A stretch of DNA of 64,000 nucleotides, from contig NZ_LZIN01000105.1 in NCBI RefSeq assembly GCF_001667375.1, positions 1-64,000 of the forward strand, written 5' to 3'. Shown here piece after piece: positions 16,654 through 25,552 of this stretch. The translations under genes were made by a program, and so were the position numbers. The stretch's first letter is position 1. Each line of letters starts with the position of its first letter. Under the pieces are notes generated by a model. It worked only from the letters and a program-made list of their open reading frames with translations. It did no database searches and was not told the DNA's origin. This stretch comes from Mycolicibacter sinensis (GTDB taxonomy: Bacteria; Actinomycetota; Actinomycetes; Mycobacteriales; Mycobacteriaceae).

Positions 16654-17535
16654 CTAGGTCAGCTGGGTGGTGAAATCTCGGGACAGTCGCTGACCGGGGA
16701 ACCACTGCCCGTCGGGCAGCGTGGCGGTCAGCTGTTCGATCGCGACTGCGGTCGCGAAATCGGTTCCGGGCCGGAAGGTCGACACCCACTCGCCGTCGAA
16801 TGCCTGCGATGGGGTGACCAGGATCCGGCCCTCGTCGGTGTCGACCAGGCTCATGCCCACCTCGGTGGTGGCGTGCCGGCCATGGTGGGCACAGCCCGCG
16901 ACCACCTCGACGTAGCTGCGCGGACCGGAGAACACCGATTCCACGACCGGTCGGGCGGAGGCCGGAATGCCCAGGTATTCAAGGACTTCGGCGAGCGGGG
17001 CGCCGGCACGCAGCCGCTCGTCGGCGCGCACCCCGACCCGGGCGGGCAGGGTGAACTCGTCGAACTTCGCCGGCGGGCGCTGGCGCAACCCGGCCGCGAG
17101 CACCGGGACCAGCAGCCGTGGGTCGTCGATGTCCATCGCGGTGAAGGTGACCAGTTGGGCGTTGCGCAGTGCCACCACAGTCCGGGTGCGCTTACCGGCG
17201 TCCGGGTCGCGGCGAGCTACGATGCCGCGCAACATCTCGGTCGCCCCGCCGGACGGTGAACCCACATAACGCAGGTCCAGCCACCGGTCCGGGAAGCACA
17301 CCACCCGGATCCATTCGGCCACAGCCGGATTGACCGTGCCGTCCGGCGAGACGACGCCCATCCGAGTGAGCTCGTCGCGCTGGCGCGCCATGAACGCACC
17401 GCGTTCCCCGGCGTCGGTGTAGGGCATGGTGATCGCCAATACCCACGGGAAGGACCCGGCGCCAATGGTTTCCGCGATGTACCAGGCCTGCTCGACGGTC
17501 AGTTCAGCGGCGTTAGGTCCAGCACCCCTGTTCAT
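16654..17535 (-). CDS. espG3: ESX-3 secretion chaperone EspG3
   Basis: 293 aa; the family is about 295 aa. EspG proteins bind the tip of cognate PPE proteins in the cytosol and keep PE/PPE pairs soluble for secretion. Typical segments are ELTVEQAWYIAETIGAGSFP at the N terminus and LVDTDEGRILVTPS near the C terminus. Located between esxH and eccD3 as in other ESX-3 loci; its presumed client is the PE5-PPE4 pair. Confidence 0.92.
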   Translation of the reverse strand: MNRGAGPNAAELTVEQAWYIAETIGAGSFPWVLAITMPYTDAGERGAFMARQRDELTRMGVVSPDGTVNPAVAEWIRVVCFPDRWLDLRYVGSPSGGATEMLRGIVARRDPDAGKRTRTVVALRNAQLVTFTAMDIDDPRLLVPVLAAGLRQRPPAKFDEFTLPARVGVRADERLRAGAPLAEVLEYLGIPASARPVVESVFSGPRSYVEVVAGCAHHGRHATTEVGMSLVDTDEGRILVTPSQAFDGEWVSTFRPGTDFATAVAIEQLTATLPDGQWFPGQRLSRDFTTQLT

Positions 17536-17572
17536 GGGGAGCTGTGTTCTCTCGTCGAGCGGATCACCTGGC

Positions 17573-17860
17573 TCAGCCCCACTTGGCCGCTTCGGCGGTG
17601 TCGCGGGCGTTCATCATCATGGTGTTGGTCTCATGCGTGCTCGCCATCGCACGATAAGCCAGCACCAACTCCTCCATCGCCTGATTCCACTGCACCTGCC
17701 AGGCCTGATACGTCATCCCCGTATCGCCCTGCCACGCCGCCGACAACGCCGCCTGCTCACTGGCAATATCCGCGCCCACCGCCTGCAACGTGCCCGCATA
17801 CCCATTCATCTCAGCCGCATGGGCCAACATCGCCGGGTAGTTGTACATAATCTGCGACAT
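17573..17860 (-). CDS. esxH: ESX-3 secreted WXG100 protein EsxH (TB10.4 family)
   Basis: 95 aa. The MSQIMYNYPAMLAHAAEMNGY opening and the WXG-type turn (AAWQGDTGM) are EsxH hallmarks. It forms a heterodimer with EsxG that is secreted by ESX-3 and is needed for mycobactin-dependent iron uptake in other mycobacteria. A strong GGGAGG precedes the ATG. The protein is identical to that of the second copy at 28606-28893. Confidence 0.96.
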   Translation of the reverse strand: MSQIMYNYPAMLAHAAEMNGYAGTLQAVGADIASEQAALSAAWQGDTGMTYQAWQVQWNQAMEELVLAYRAMASTHETNTMMMNARDTAEAAKWG

Positions 17861-17874
17861 CGAACAAAACCTCC

Positions 17875-18171
17875 CTAAACCCCGGTGTAACCAGAAGCCG
17901 CAGCCGCATCAGCCGCAACATACGTACTGCCGGCATCCGCCAAATTCGCCTGCGCCATATCCAGCAACGCATTCACCCGCGCCGCCATCGCCACAAACCG
18001 CGCATGCGACCCCTGAAACGCCGCCGCCGCCTCACCGAGGTGAAACGCCTGCGCCGACAACGCCGCCTGCTCGGCCTGCGCCATCGTCGACCGCATCAAC
18101 GCCGCCTTAGCCCCAAACGCCGACTCCGAGGCCACCAACTGCGGAATATGGGCATCCAACAAACTCATCAC
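17875..18171 (-). CDS. esxG: ESX-3 secreted WXG100-like protein EsxG
   Basis: 98 aa. MSLLDAHIPQLVASESAFGA, then the turn AAFQGSHARF in place of W-X-G, and the C-terminal secretion motif YVAAD (Y-x3-D). Its start codon overlaps the PPE4 stop (ATGA). It pairs with EsxH. Identical in protein sequence to the second copy at 28908-29204. Confidence 0.96.
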   Translation of the reverse strand: MMSLLDAHIPQLVASESAFGAKAALMRSTMAQAEQAALSAQAFHLGEAAAAFQGSHARFVAMAARVNALLDMAQANLADAGSTYVAADAAAASGYTGV

Positions 18172-19631
18172 CGCACTCCTTTCTCTTCCTTTGATACTTC
18201 GACTGGCGATTCCGAGTCCGGATCGCCACGATCGCTCTCACTCCAGGTGTCAGGCAACATCGGCACGCTCGGGCCACCACCGAATCCGTCGTCGGCCAGC
18301 GTGGCCAGCCCCGACGCGGTCGCGGTGCTGCGCTTGCCCACCGTTCCGGTGAAGCCCAGGGCCCCGGCCCCGCGATCCGAACCGGAAGCAGCCGGCTGCT
18401 CCACCGGACCGGCCGGACGCGAATCCATGTCCATGTACTCGTCAGCGTGGTCGTGCAACACCGCACGCCGGCGCCGTCGCGCCCGGACCTTGTCACGGGC
18501 CGACGCAGCCACCCCCGCCGCGGCCGCCGGCACCCGAGAGGCCGGTGCCTGCGCCTTGTTGCGGTCGGTGAGGATCGGCCCCAGACCAGTGCCCGGGTCG
18601 GTGCCCCCCACCAGGTAGCCGAACCCCAGCACTCCGGCCGCCGGTGGCGGCGGCGCCACCGCCGAGGTGGCCGGGGCCGCCGGCACCGCGGGCGCACCGG
18701 GTGTGGCGATGCCGGAGGCGAAACCGCTCACCACCGCGATCGGCCGGTCACCCGAGGGGGTGAACGCGAGCGGCGTCGGCACGATTTCGTCGTCGCCGGC
18801 AGCCGGCTCACCCAAGGTGGGCAGCTGGCTCAACGCCGCGCCCAGAATGATCGGCAGAAATGCCGGGGCGGACAGCATCACGCCCCAAAAGGTGAAACCG
18901 AACGGGATGAAGAACGCCTCGTAGGCGATGAAGAACAGCAGCGGGAACCAGGCCGCCAGCGCCGCGGGGCCGCCGCCCAGGATCTCCCGCATCACCCCGA
19001 CCGGATCCTGCAGCAGCTGGCCGAGTTGGTTGAACAGCTGGGTGAAGAAATCCCCGCCCCCGGCGGCATCGGCGGGCTGCGCCGAGTCAGCCTTGACCAC
19101 CGGCGGTGCTGCCACGGCCCGCGGCGCCGACGCCAGCGCCGCACCCGACACCGCGTGATAGGTGCCCATGGTGGTGGCCGCCTGAACCCACATCCGGACG
19201 TAGTCGGCTTCGTTAAGCGCGATCGGGATCGCGTTGATGCCAAAGAAATTGGTGGCGACCAAAACTCCGTGCGTCATGTGGTTGGCGGCCAATTCGGCCA
19301 GCGTCGGCATCGACGCCAGCGCACTGGTGTAGGCCGAGGCCGCCACCTCATGCTGGGCGGCCACTCCGGCGCTGTCCGCGCTGGCCTTGCCCAGCCAGGC
19401 CAGGTAGGGCACGTGCGCCGCCAGATACTGCTCGGCGCTGGGACCCTGCCAGCCACCGCTCTGCACCGCACCGAGCAGCGCGGTCAATTCATCTGCGACG
19501 GTGGCGTACTCGACGCTCAGCGCATTCCACACCCCGGCAGCGCTCAGCAGCGGACCCGCTCCGGGACCGCTGCTCAGCAATGCTGAATGCACCTCCGGCG
19601 GGGAGGCGATCCAGACCGGGGCGGCAATCAT
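18168..19631 (-). CDS. PPE4: PPE family protein PPE4
   Basis: 487 aa. The N-terminal about 175 residues are the PPE domain: ASPPEVHSALLSSGPG with the Pro-Pro-Glu motif and GGWQGPSAEQYLAAHVPYLAWL. A hydrophobic region (AAWFPLLFFIAYEAFFIPFGFTFWGVMLSAP) and a Pro/Ala-rich tail ending with charged residues follow. It is expected to dimerise with PE5, bind EspG3 and leave through ESX-3; in M. tuberculosis PE5-PPE4 takes part in siderophore-iron acquisition. The start overlaps the PE5 stop (TGATG). Confidence 0.92.
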   Translation of the reverse strand: MIAAPVWIASPPEVHSALLSSGPGAGPLLSAAGVWNALSVEYATVADELTALLGAVQSGGWQGPSAEQYLAAHVPYLAWLGKASADSAGVAAQHEVAASAYTSALASMPTLAELAANHMTHGVLVATNFFGINAIPIALNEADYVRMWVQAATTMGTYHAVSGAALASAPRAVAAPPVVKADSAQPADAAGGGDFFTQLFNQLGQLLQDPVGVMREILGGGPAALAAWFPLLFFIAYEAFFIPFGFTFWGVMLSAPAFLPIILGAALSQLPTLGEPAAGDDEIVPTPLAFTPSGDRPIAVVSGFASGIATPGAPAVPAAPATSAVAPPPPAAGVLGFGYLVGGTDPGTGLGPILTDRNKAQAPASRVPAAAAGVAASARDKVRARRRRRAVLHDHADEYMDMDSRPAGPVEQPAASGSDRGAGALGFTGTVGKRSTATASGLATLADDGFGGGPSVPMLPDTWSESDRGDPDSESPVEVSKEEKGVR

Positions 19632-19945
19632 CAGGCGCTCGCGCCCCTCGCCACATAGGTCGAGGCGGCCGCGGCGTCGCCGACGGCGTAGTTGACGCCG
19701 GATTCACCGACGCCCACACCGGCGCGGCCGAGCTCGGTGGCGCCCTGCGCCCCCACCGCGGCGTGCTCGCTGCCCTGCGCGCTGAAACCGGCGGCGGTCT
19801 GCAGCGACACCGGGTCGGCCGCCGGCGGCACCACCGCGGTGATCAGCGGGGCGGCACTGGCCTGTGCGGCCGCCAGCCGGGCGGTCAGTGCCTCGACCGC
19901 TGCGCTGGCGGCGGCGAGACCTTCCGGAACCACATTGAGTGTCAT
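19631..19945 (-). CDS. PE5: PE family protein PE5
   Basis: 104 aa, a PE domain with almost no extension: MTLNVVPEGLAAASAAVEAL carries the Pro-Glu motif and the C-terminal YAVGD is the Y-x3-D secretion signal. An AGGAGGA ribosome-binding sequence precedes the ATG. Partner of PPE4. Confidence 0.92.
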   Translation of the reverse strand: MTLNVVPEGLAAASAAVEALTARLAAAQASAAPLITAVVPPAADPVSLQTAAGFSAQGSEHAAVGAQGATELGRAGVGVGESGVNYAVGDAAAASTYVARGASA

Positions 19946-19985
19946 GGCTGTTCCTCCTCCTTATCGCTTCGTACTTCGTTGCGCG

Positions 19986-22900
19986 TCAGCGCGTCAGACT
20001 CTGGCTGAACAATGGATTGACCAGCTGCAGATAAGTGGGTTCGTCGCTGTCGCCGAGCAGCATCGCCCGGCCCGCCGGCAACCTGCCGAACCGCTGGCCG
20101 CGGATCTTGCCGGAATCGGCCGGGTTGCCCGACAACATCAGGGTGGTCGCCTGCAGGTCGTTGAGGCGACGCAGCAGCGGGTTGGTCATCAGCGCGTGGG
20201 CCGACCCGGTGGCCCGGCCGGTCACGATCACCCGCAGCCCCAGATCACCGGCTTGGGACAGCAGCCCGATCAGGTTGGTCCACGGCCGCTGACCGGCGTA
20301 CGGCCCGGTCAGCGCCGGGGAGTCCGGGATCGAGTCGACGTCGTCGATGATCAGGTAGTGGGTGTGCCCCTGGTAGGTCCACCCGGCCAGGTCGGCGGTC
20401 GACAGCCCGGCCGGCGGCCGGCGCGAGCCGATCAGCGCGGACAGGCCGAGCATCGCCGGGATCACCCGGTCGACGTTGGCGGTGTACTCGTTGTCTGCGA
20501 ACAGCGGTTCGTCGACCAGGTGCAGCCGGCGATCCAGCACGGTGAACGCCACCTGCTCGGCGGTGCTGTTCTCCCGCACGGTGCGGATGATGTGCCGCAG
20601 CAGGGTGGTCTTGCCGGACTTGCTGTCCCCGAGCACCATCACCAACGGGTTGTCGGTGAAGTCCAACTCCACCGGTGCCAGGTCCTCTTCGCGCTGACCG
20701 ATGACGATCCGCTCCGAGCCCGGCCACAGCGTCCCGACCTCTTCGGGCGCCAGGTTCGTCGGCAGCAGTCGCACCGGCGGCGCGGCCAGCCCGGGGTGGC
20801 GGGCATTGATGTCGGCGATCTGGCTCAGATCCGGTTGGGCGATCAGGAAGTGCTCGGCGGCCACGGTCAGGCCGCGGCCCGGCTGATTGGCCGGCACCGC
20901 CTCGGCGGGACGGGTCAGGGCCCCGGCCACCCGGACGTTGCTGTCGCGCGGGTCGTGCAGCTTGAGCTCGAGGCGCAACCCCAGCCCGTCGCGCATCGCC
21001 AGCGGTATCTCGAGCCAGCTCGGGGTGGTGACGATTACGTGGATGCCATAGGCCAGACCGACATTGACCAGCTCGGTCACCTTGGCCAGCAACGGGTTAC
21101 GGGTGTTGAACTGGTCGGTGTTGTCCCGGCTGAACGCGTACAGGTTGTCGATGACCAGGAAGACCTCGCCGTACCCGTCGTTGAGCGAGCCGATACTGCC
21201 GTCCCGGAACGCCTCCCGCTGCTGGCGGGCGGTCAGCAACTGCTCGAGTTCGCCGAACGTGCGGCGGATCCGCTCGGGCTCCAGCCCGGACGCGACACTG
21301 CCCACGTGGGCCAGGTCCTCGAGCGCACGCAGCTGCCCGCCGCCGTAGTCCAGGCAGTAGAAGGTGACTTCACGCGGCGAGTGCAGACTGGCCGCCGACA
21401 TGATGAACGTCTGCAGCGCAGTCGTTTTCCCGGACTTGGGCCCGCCGTGGATGAGCATGTTGCCACTGGCCGAGCGGGCGTCGAAAACCAGCGGGTCGCG
21501 GCGCATGTCGAACGGCTTGTCGATCTCGCCCAGCGGCCAGCGCAGCTGCCGCTCGCCGATTCCAGCGCGAGCCAAGGTCTCGGCCAGCGGGATGGTGTCG
21601 TCCAGCGGAGGCAGCCACAGCACCGGAGCCTGCGGGCCGTAGTGCGCCAGCTGGTCACCGATCGTCGCGATCAGCTTGCGCGGCGGCGCGTACGTCTCCT
21701 CGTCGTTCTCGGCCACGATAGTGGTCTCCGCACCGGAGGCCACCGCACCGGCGGTGAACAGCTTGGGTTCCGGAATCGCGTGCATCACCACGGCTCGCGA
21801 TTGCCGCGGCGGGTCGTAGATGCCGTCGACGTAGGTGCTGCGGAATTTGATTGGCGCCGCGCCCGGGGCGGGCACCAGGAAGCCTTCGCCCTTGTGCTCC
21901 TTGCCGGATTCGATGTGGTAGGCGTCCTCCACCCCGATGATCTGCCGAGAGACGCTGGGGCTGGCCACCTTCAGACCGATCCGGTAGGAGGTGTTCTTGT
22001 CGATGTCCTTGATCTTGCCGACGTCCAGGGTCTGCGAGGCGAACAGGATGTGGATCCTAAACGAACGGCCCTTGCGGGCAACGTAATCGAACAGCTCGGC
22101 GTACTCGGGGTGATCGGCGAGCATCAAGGTGAACTCGTCGGCGACGATGAACAGCGTCGGGATCGGGGCCAGATCGTGGCCCGCGGCGATCGCGGCCTCG
22201 TACTCGGTCACCGAGTTGAACGCGCTGCCCTGCACCTGGCGGCCGGCCTCGCGCAGCAGCAGCTCACGCCGGGCCACCTCGCCGCGCAGGGTGTCGGCGA
22301 ACCGGTCGGCCAGCGACTTCTTCTCGGCCATGTTGGAGATGACCGCGACGACCTGCGGGAAGTGCCGGAAGATGTCGGCGCCGGCCTCACCCTTGAAGTC
22401 GGCGTAGATCACGATGAGCCGGTCCGCGGGGTGCGTGGTCAGCAGCGCCAGCAGGATCGCCATCAGCGTCTGCGACTTGCCGGAGCCGGTCATGCCGATC
22501 ATCAGGCCGTGCGGGCCCATCCCGCCCTCGGCCTCGTCCTTGAGGTCGAAGATCAGCGGCTCGCCGGTCGCGGTGACCCCGATCGGAACCCGCAGTTCCT
22601 CGTCGCGGCTCCGCGGCGCCCACAGCGCGGGCACGTCGAGGCGGGAGGCGTCGGGGATGTTCAGCAAGGTGGTGAAAGTCGCCCCGCGGGTGCTCGCCGA
22701 ACGCAGCCCGGCGTGCGTCGGGTTGGAGTCCCAACGGGACAGCCGCCGCGCCAGATGGGCGGCCTCCTCGGCGCCGAGGGCGTCGGCCTGATCCACATAG
22801 CGCTGCCAGCCGCCGGTCTGCCAGCGGTCGATGGACTCCCCGTCAGCGCTGATCCGCAGGATCGGGCGCTCGGGGTCGGAGTACTGTTCGCGGTTCGGTG

Positions 22901-23939
22901 CGACGCTGCTGCGCTGCACGATGGTGACCCCGGCCCGGGCGGCGCCCAGCGAGGAGGCGGCCAGGTCGAAGTCCGGGTCGTCGATGATCACCAGCAGGTG
23001 CCGCGCCGTCTCGGCCGGCTCCCCGGTGAACGGCGGACGCTCGGCCAGCGCCGGAGCCAGCAGCACGGCCAGCTCCTCGGCGCTGCTCGCCAGGTAGCGG
23101 GCCGGGCCGACGCCGTCGATGGCGCCGGGAATGTCGATGTGCGGCAACCACTTCAGCCAGGACCAGGCCGGGCTTTCCAGCTCGGGGCTGGCCAGCGCCA
23201 CCCCGAGCATGGTGGGGTCGTGCCAGGTGACGGCCTGAGCGACCCAGGCCCGCACCGCACCGGCCACGTCGTCAGCCGAATCGGCCAGCACGGTGATCCG
23301 GGACACCTTCGTCAGGTCCAGGCCGACGGGCACGTCGCGCACCGTGCGCTGGGTGTCGAGCAGGCTGCGTAATGCGCTGTGCGACACCGGCTCCAGGTCG
23401 ATCTCGTCGGCGGTGTCGGTGACCCGCACCGCGCTGGCCAGCGGCACCGAGTGCCGCCCGGTGCGCACCACCAGGAAGTCCTCGTCGTGCGGGTCGCGCT
23501 CCCACTGCCGCCGCGAGCCGGGAACCGCGGCCAGATCCGACGGCTCCGGGTGCGACCACTCCGCGGCGGCGCGCTGCTTGGCGGCCGAACCCCGGATGTT
23601 GTCCCGCACTACCGACAGGTAGCGCAGGTAGTCGGCCCGTTCGGCGTCGACCTCGACGGTGCGGGCCTTCTTGTCGCCGCCGCGGTAGATGCCGGCCGCC
23701 GCCACCAGCAGGGCGAACGGGAAGAACAGCATCACCGGGGAGATCAACCGCATACCGGTGGCGACCATGGCGATCACCATGCCGACGATCAGGATCACGA
23801 TCACCACCGGCAGCGCCCGCTGCAGGAACGACGCCGGCACCACCCTGGGCAACTCGGGAGGCGGCTCGATGGTGATGGTGCCCTTGTCGGTGGGCGGCGC
23901 CGGCAGCCGGCGCCGCGCCTCGAAGATCAGTCGGCTCAT
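19986..23939 (-). CDS. eccC3: ESX-3 FtsK/SpoIIIE-type ATPase EccC3
   Basis: 1317 aa from the ATG at 23939, which overlaps the eccB3 stop (ATGA). Two N-terminal membrane helices (residues about 38-80) are followed by a DUF/stalk ATPase and three P-loop domains: GMTGSGKSQT, GGPKSGKTTA and GDSKSGKTTL. Walker B-like segments include TLFIVADEFTLML and VFLVIDNLYAF. It is the motor that recognises secretion signals of Esx and PE/PPE substrates. All three domains are intact. Confidence 0.95.
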   Translation of the reverse strand: MSRLIFEARRRLPAPPTDKGTITIEPPPELPRVVPASFLQRALPVVIVILIVGMVIAMVATGMRLISPVMLFFPFALLVAAAGIYRGGDKKARTVEVDAERADYLRYLSVVRDNIRGSAAKQRAAAEWSHPEPSDLAAVPGSRRQWERDPHDEDFLVVRTGRHSVPLASAVRVTDTADEIDLEPVSHSALRSLLDTQRTVRDVPVGLDLTKVSRITVLADSADDVAGAVRAWVAQAVTWHDPTMLGVALASPELESPAWSWLKWLPHIDIPGAIDGVGPARYLASSAEELAVLLAPALAERPPFTGEPAETARHLLVIIDDPDFDLAASSLGAARAGVTIVQRSSVAPNREQYSDPERPILRISADGESIDRWQTGGWQRYVDQADALGAEEAAHLARRLSRWDSNPTHAGLRSASTRGATFTTLLNIPDASRLDVPALWAPRSRDEELRVPIGVTATGEPLIFDLKDEAEGGMGPHGLMIGMTGSGKSQTLMAILLALLTTHPADRLIVIYADFKGEAGADIFRHFPQVVAVISNMAEKKSLADRFADTLRGEVARRELLLREAGRQVQGSAFNSVTEYEAAIAAGHDLAPIPTLFIVADEFTLMLADHPEYAELFDYVARKGRSFRIHILFASQTLDVGKIKDIDKNTSYRIGLKVASPSVSRQIIGVEDAYHIESGKEHKGEGFLVPAPGAAPIKFRSTYVDGIYDPPRQSRAVVMHAIPEPKLFTAGAVASGAETTIVAENDEETYAPPRKLIATIGDQLAHYGPQAPVLWLPPLDDTIPLAETLARAGIGERQLRWPLGEIDKPFDMRRDPLVFDARSASGNMLIHGGPKSGKTTALQTFIMSAASLHSPREVTFYCLDYGGGQLRALEDLAHVGSVASGLEPERIRRTFGELEQLLTARQQREAFRDGSIGSLNDGYGEVFLVIDNLYAFSRDNTDQFNTRNPLLAKVTELVNVGLAYGIHVIVTTPSWLEIPLAMRDGLGLRLELKLHDPRDSNVRVAGALTRPAEAVPANQPGRGLTVAAEHFLIAQPDLSQIADINARHPGLAAPPVRLLPTNLAPEEVGTLWPGSERIVIGQREEDLAPVELDFTDNPLVMVLGDSKSGKTTLLRHIIRTVRENSTAEQVAFTVLDRRLHLVDEPLFADNEYTANVDRVIPAMLGLSALIGSRRPPAGLSTADLAGWTYQGHTHYLIIDDVDSIPDSPALTGPYAGQRPWTNLIGLLSQAGDLGLRVIVTGRATGSAHALMTNPLLRRLNDLQATTLMLSGNPADSGKIRGQRFGRLPAGRAMLLGDSDEPTYLQLVNPLFSQSLTR

Positions 23940-25552
23940 CGGGTCTCTCCCCCGTCGGTGGCACCCAGCTCGGTGGTAGCGCGGCGGACGGGCCGTTGAT
24001 CCGGCGCCAGTGCGTCGTGGGCCAGCAGCGCGTCGGCGCGCGACAAGGTGGGCCCGAGGGCGAACTGCGCCAGCACCGACCACGGGATGGGCAGCGCGGG
24101 CTGGCTCAGCCCGAGCGCCGACACGGTGTCCCCGTCGCCACCGGTGGTACCGGCCTCGGTGTCGACCCCGTAGCGCACCCCGGTGTCAGAGATCCAGAAC
24201 AGCGGGCCCCCAGCCGGATTGGCGGTCGGGTCGCCGCTGACACTCTGGGTGAAGTAGCCGGTTCCCGGGGCCAGGGCGACCCGGGCGGCGGTGCCGCCGA
24301 CTCCGGCGCCGACCAGATCCAGGGTGCGGACTCCGTCGCGCAGCGGCAGCGAGGAGCCGGACAGCAGCGTCAGCGAGCTGGTGCTGGCCCCCGCCGCTCT
24401 GCTCCAGTGCGCACACGTGAGCGGGGCGGCCACCGAATCGGTGATGCTGACCGGCTGCTCGGGGAAGCGGGAGGTGTCCAGGGCGCGCGAGACCGGCAAC
24501 CGCGCGACGTCGTCGGCGCCGAGAAGCGGCGGCCGCTCCAGCCCGTGCGAGTCGGTGTTGCGCAGCACGGCGGCGAGCACACCGGAGATCGGCTGCAGGC
24601 CGTCGGGCAGCACCGCGTAGTAGCGCAGCGTCCCTTGCGCGTTGCCCTCCAGGGCGTGCGCCGCCACCACCGCCGGCACCGGTGCGGCCCCCGGCAGGTC
24701 GTACGACGGCTGGTCGCCGGCGCCGGGGATCACCGGCGCGGTCAGCGCGGGCGCCTCCGGGATCACGTTGAACAGGCCGGTCGAGATCGACCGCGGCGTG
24801 GGGACTGCCGTGCCTCGCTCACCGAGCCCGAGCGCGCCGGTGACGGCCCGGTCGGACAGATCGATCCGGCTGCGTTTTCCCTCCCACAGCAGCCAGGCGC
24901 CGGCACCATTGTCTGCCAGCACGGCATGCTGTGCATCAAGCGCGCCGGCCCGGGATCCGCCGTCGCCCAGCGGCCCGGCGATCACCGTCGTCCCGGCGGC
25001 CGTACCGGCCACCGAGTCGCACACCGTCCAGTCCGCGTCACGGCTGGTGTTCTGCACCATCCGCTCCGGGGCACCGGGGATACCGATCAGGTTGCCACGC
25101 GGAATCTTGTCCAGCCCAGCGCTTTTCACCGCGGTCGGGTTGACCGGGCGGCCGGCGATCAGCCGCGCGGAAGTCAGGTTCAACACCGGGTGCAGCTGGT
25201 CGCCGACCCGCACGTACAGCGCCGAGGTCGACTTGTCCGCCAGCACCGGGTCATTGGCCGCGGCACTGTTGGGCCAGATCAGGGTGAACACGAAGCAGCC
25301 GCCGGCCACGGTGGCCAGCACGAGCAGACCCATCAGCACCGCACGCGCCTGAGAGCGCAGCGGCTCCACCAGCATCCGGGTGTCATGCAGAGCCACGCCG
25401 GAGGCGATCCGCCGCATCACGAACCGCCAGCCGCTGACCTGGTGCTTGGTGACGAAACCCCTTCGGTACTCGACCCGGTCGGGGTTCTCGTTGATCGGGG
25501 TGCGGGATGCGAACGAGCGCCGCTCCTCCGGGTCTTGGGAAGTGGCGCTCAC
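23936..25552 (-). CDS. eccB3: ESX-3 core complex protein EccB3
   Basis: 538 aa, GTG start overlapping the eccA3 stop (GTGA). A short cytoplasmic N terminus, one membrane helix (VLMGLLVLATVAGGCFVFTLIW) and a large periplasmic domain with the R1-R4 repeats and conserved Cys pair. EccB spans the periplasm and contacts the mycosin above the pore. Confidence 0.94.
   Translation of the reverse strand: MSATSQDPEERRSFASRTPINENPDRVEYRRGFVTKHQVSGWRFVMRRIASGVALHDTRMLVEPLRSQARAVLMGLLVLATVAGGCFVFTLIWPNSAAANDPVLADKSTSALYVRVGDQLHPVLNLTSARLIAGRPVNPTAVKSAGLDKIPRGNLIGIPGAPERMVQNTSRDADWTVCDSVAGTAAGTTVIAGPLGDGGSRAGALDAQHAVLADNGAGAWLLWEGKRSRIDLSDRAVTGALGLGERGTAVPTPRSISTGLFNVIPEAPALTAPVIPGAGDQPSYDLPGAAPVPAVVAAHALEGNAQGTLRYYAVLPDGLQPISGVLAAVLRNTDSHGLERPPLLGADDVARLPVSRALDTSRFPEQPVSITDSVAAPLTCAHWSRAAGASTSSLTLLSGSSLPLRDGVRTLDLVGAGVGGTAARVALAPGTGYFTQSVSGDPTANPAGGPLFWISDTGVRYGVDTEAGTTGGDGDTVSALGLSQPALPIPWSVLAQFALGPTLSRADALLAHDALAPDQRPVRRATTELGATDGGETR

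Larger units (their letters stand above)
17572..18186. repeat. 615-bp duplicated esxG-esxH block, copy 1
   Basis: Bases 17572-18186 match 28605-29219 except for one position (A at 17765, G at 28798), which is synonymous in esxH. The match begins one base outside the esxH stop codon and ends within the AGAGAAAGG ribosome-binding region of esxG; flanks are unrelated. Both copies are in the same orientation, 11,033 bp apart. Confidence 0.97.

Noticed and set aside
19692..23372. A 1226-codon open frame on the plus strand
   Set aside because: It is the mirror of eccC3, caused by high GC at third codon positions. Its translation is low-complexity Arg/Gly/Gln-rich without any domain, while the opposite strand gives three perfect P-loop domains.
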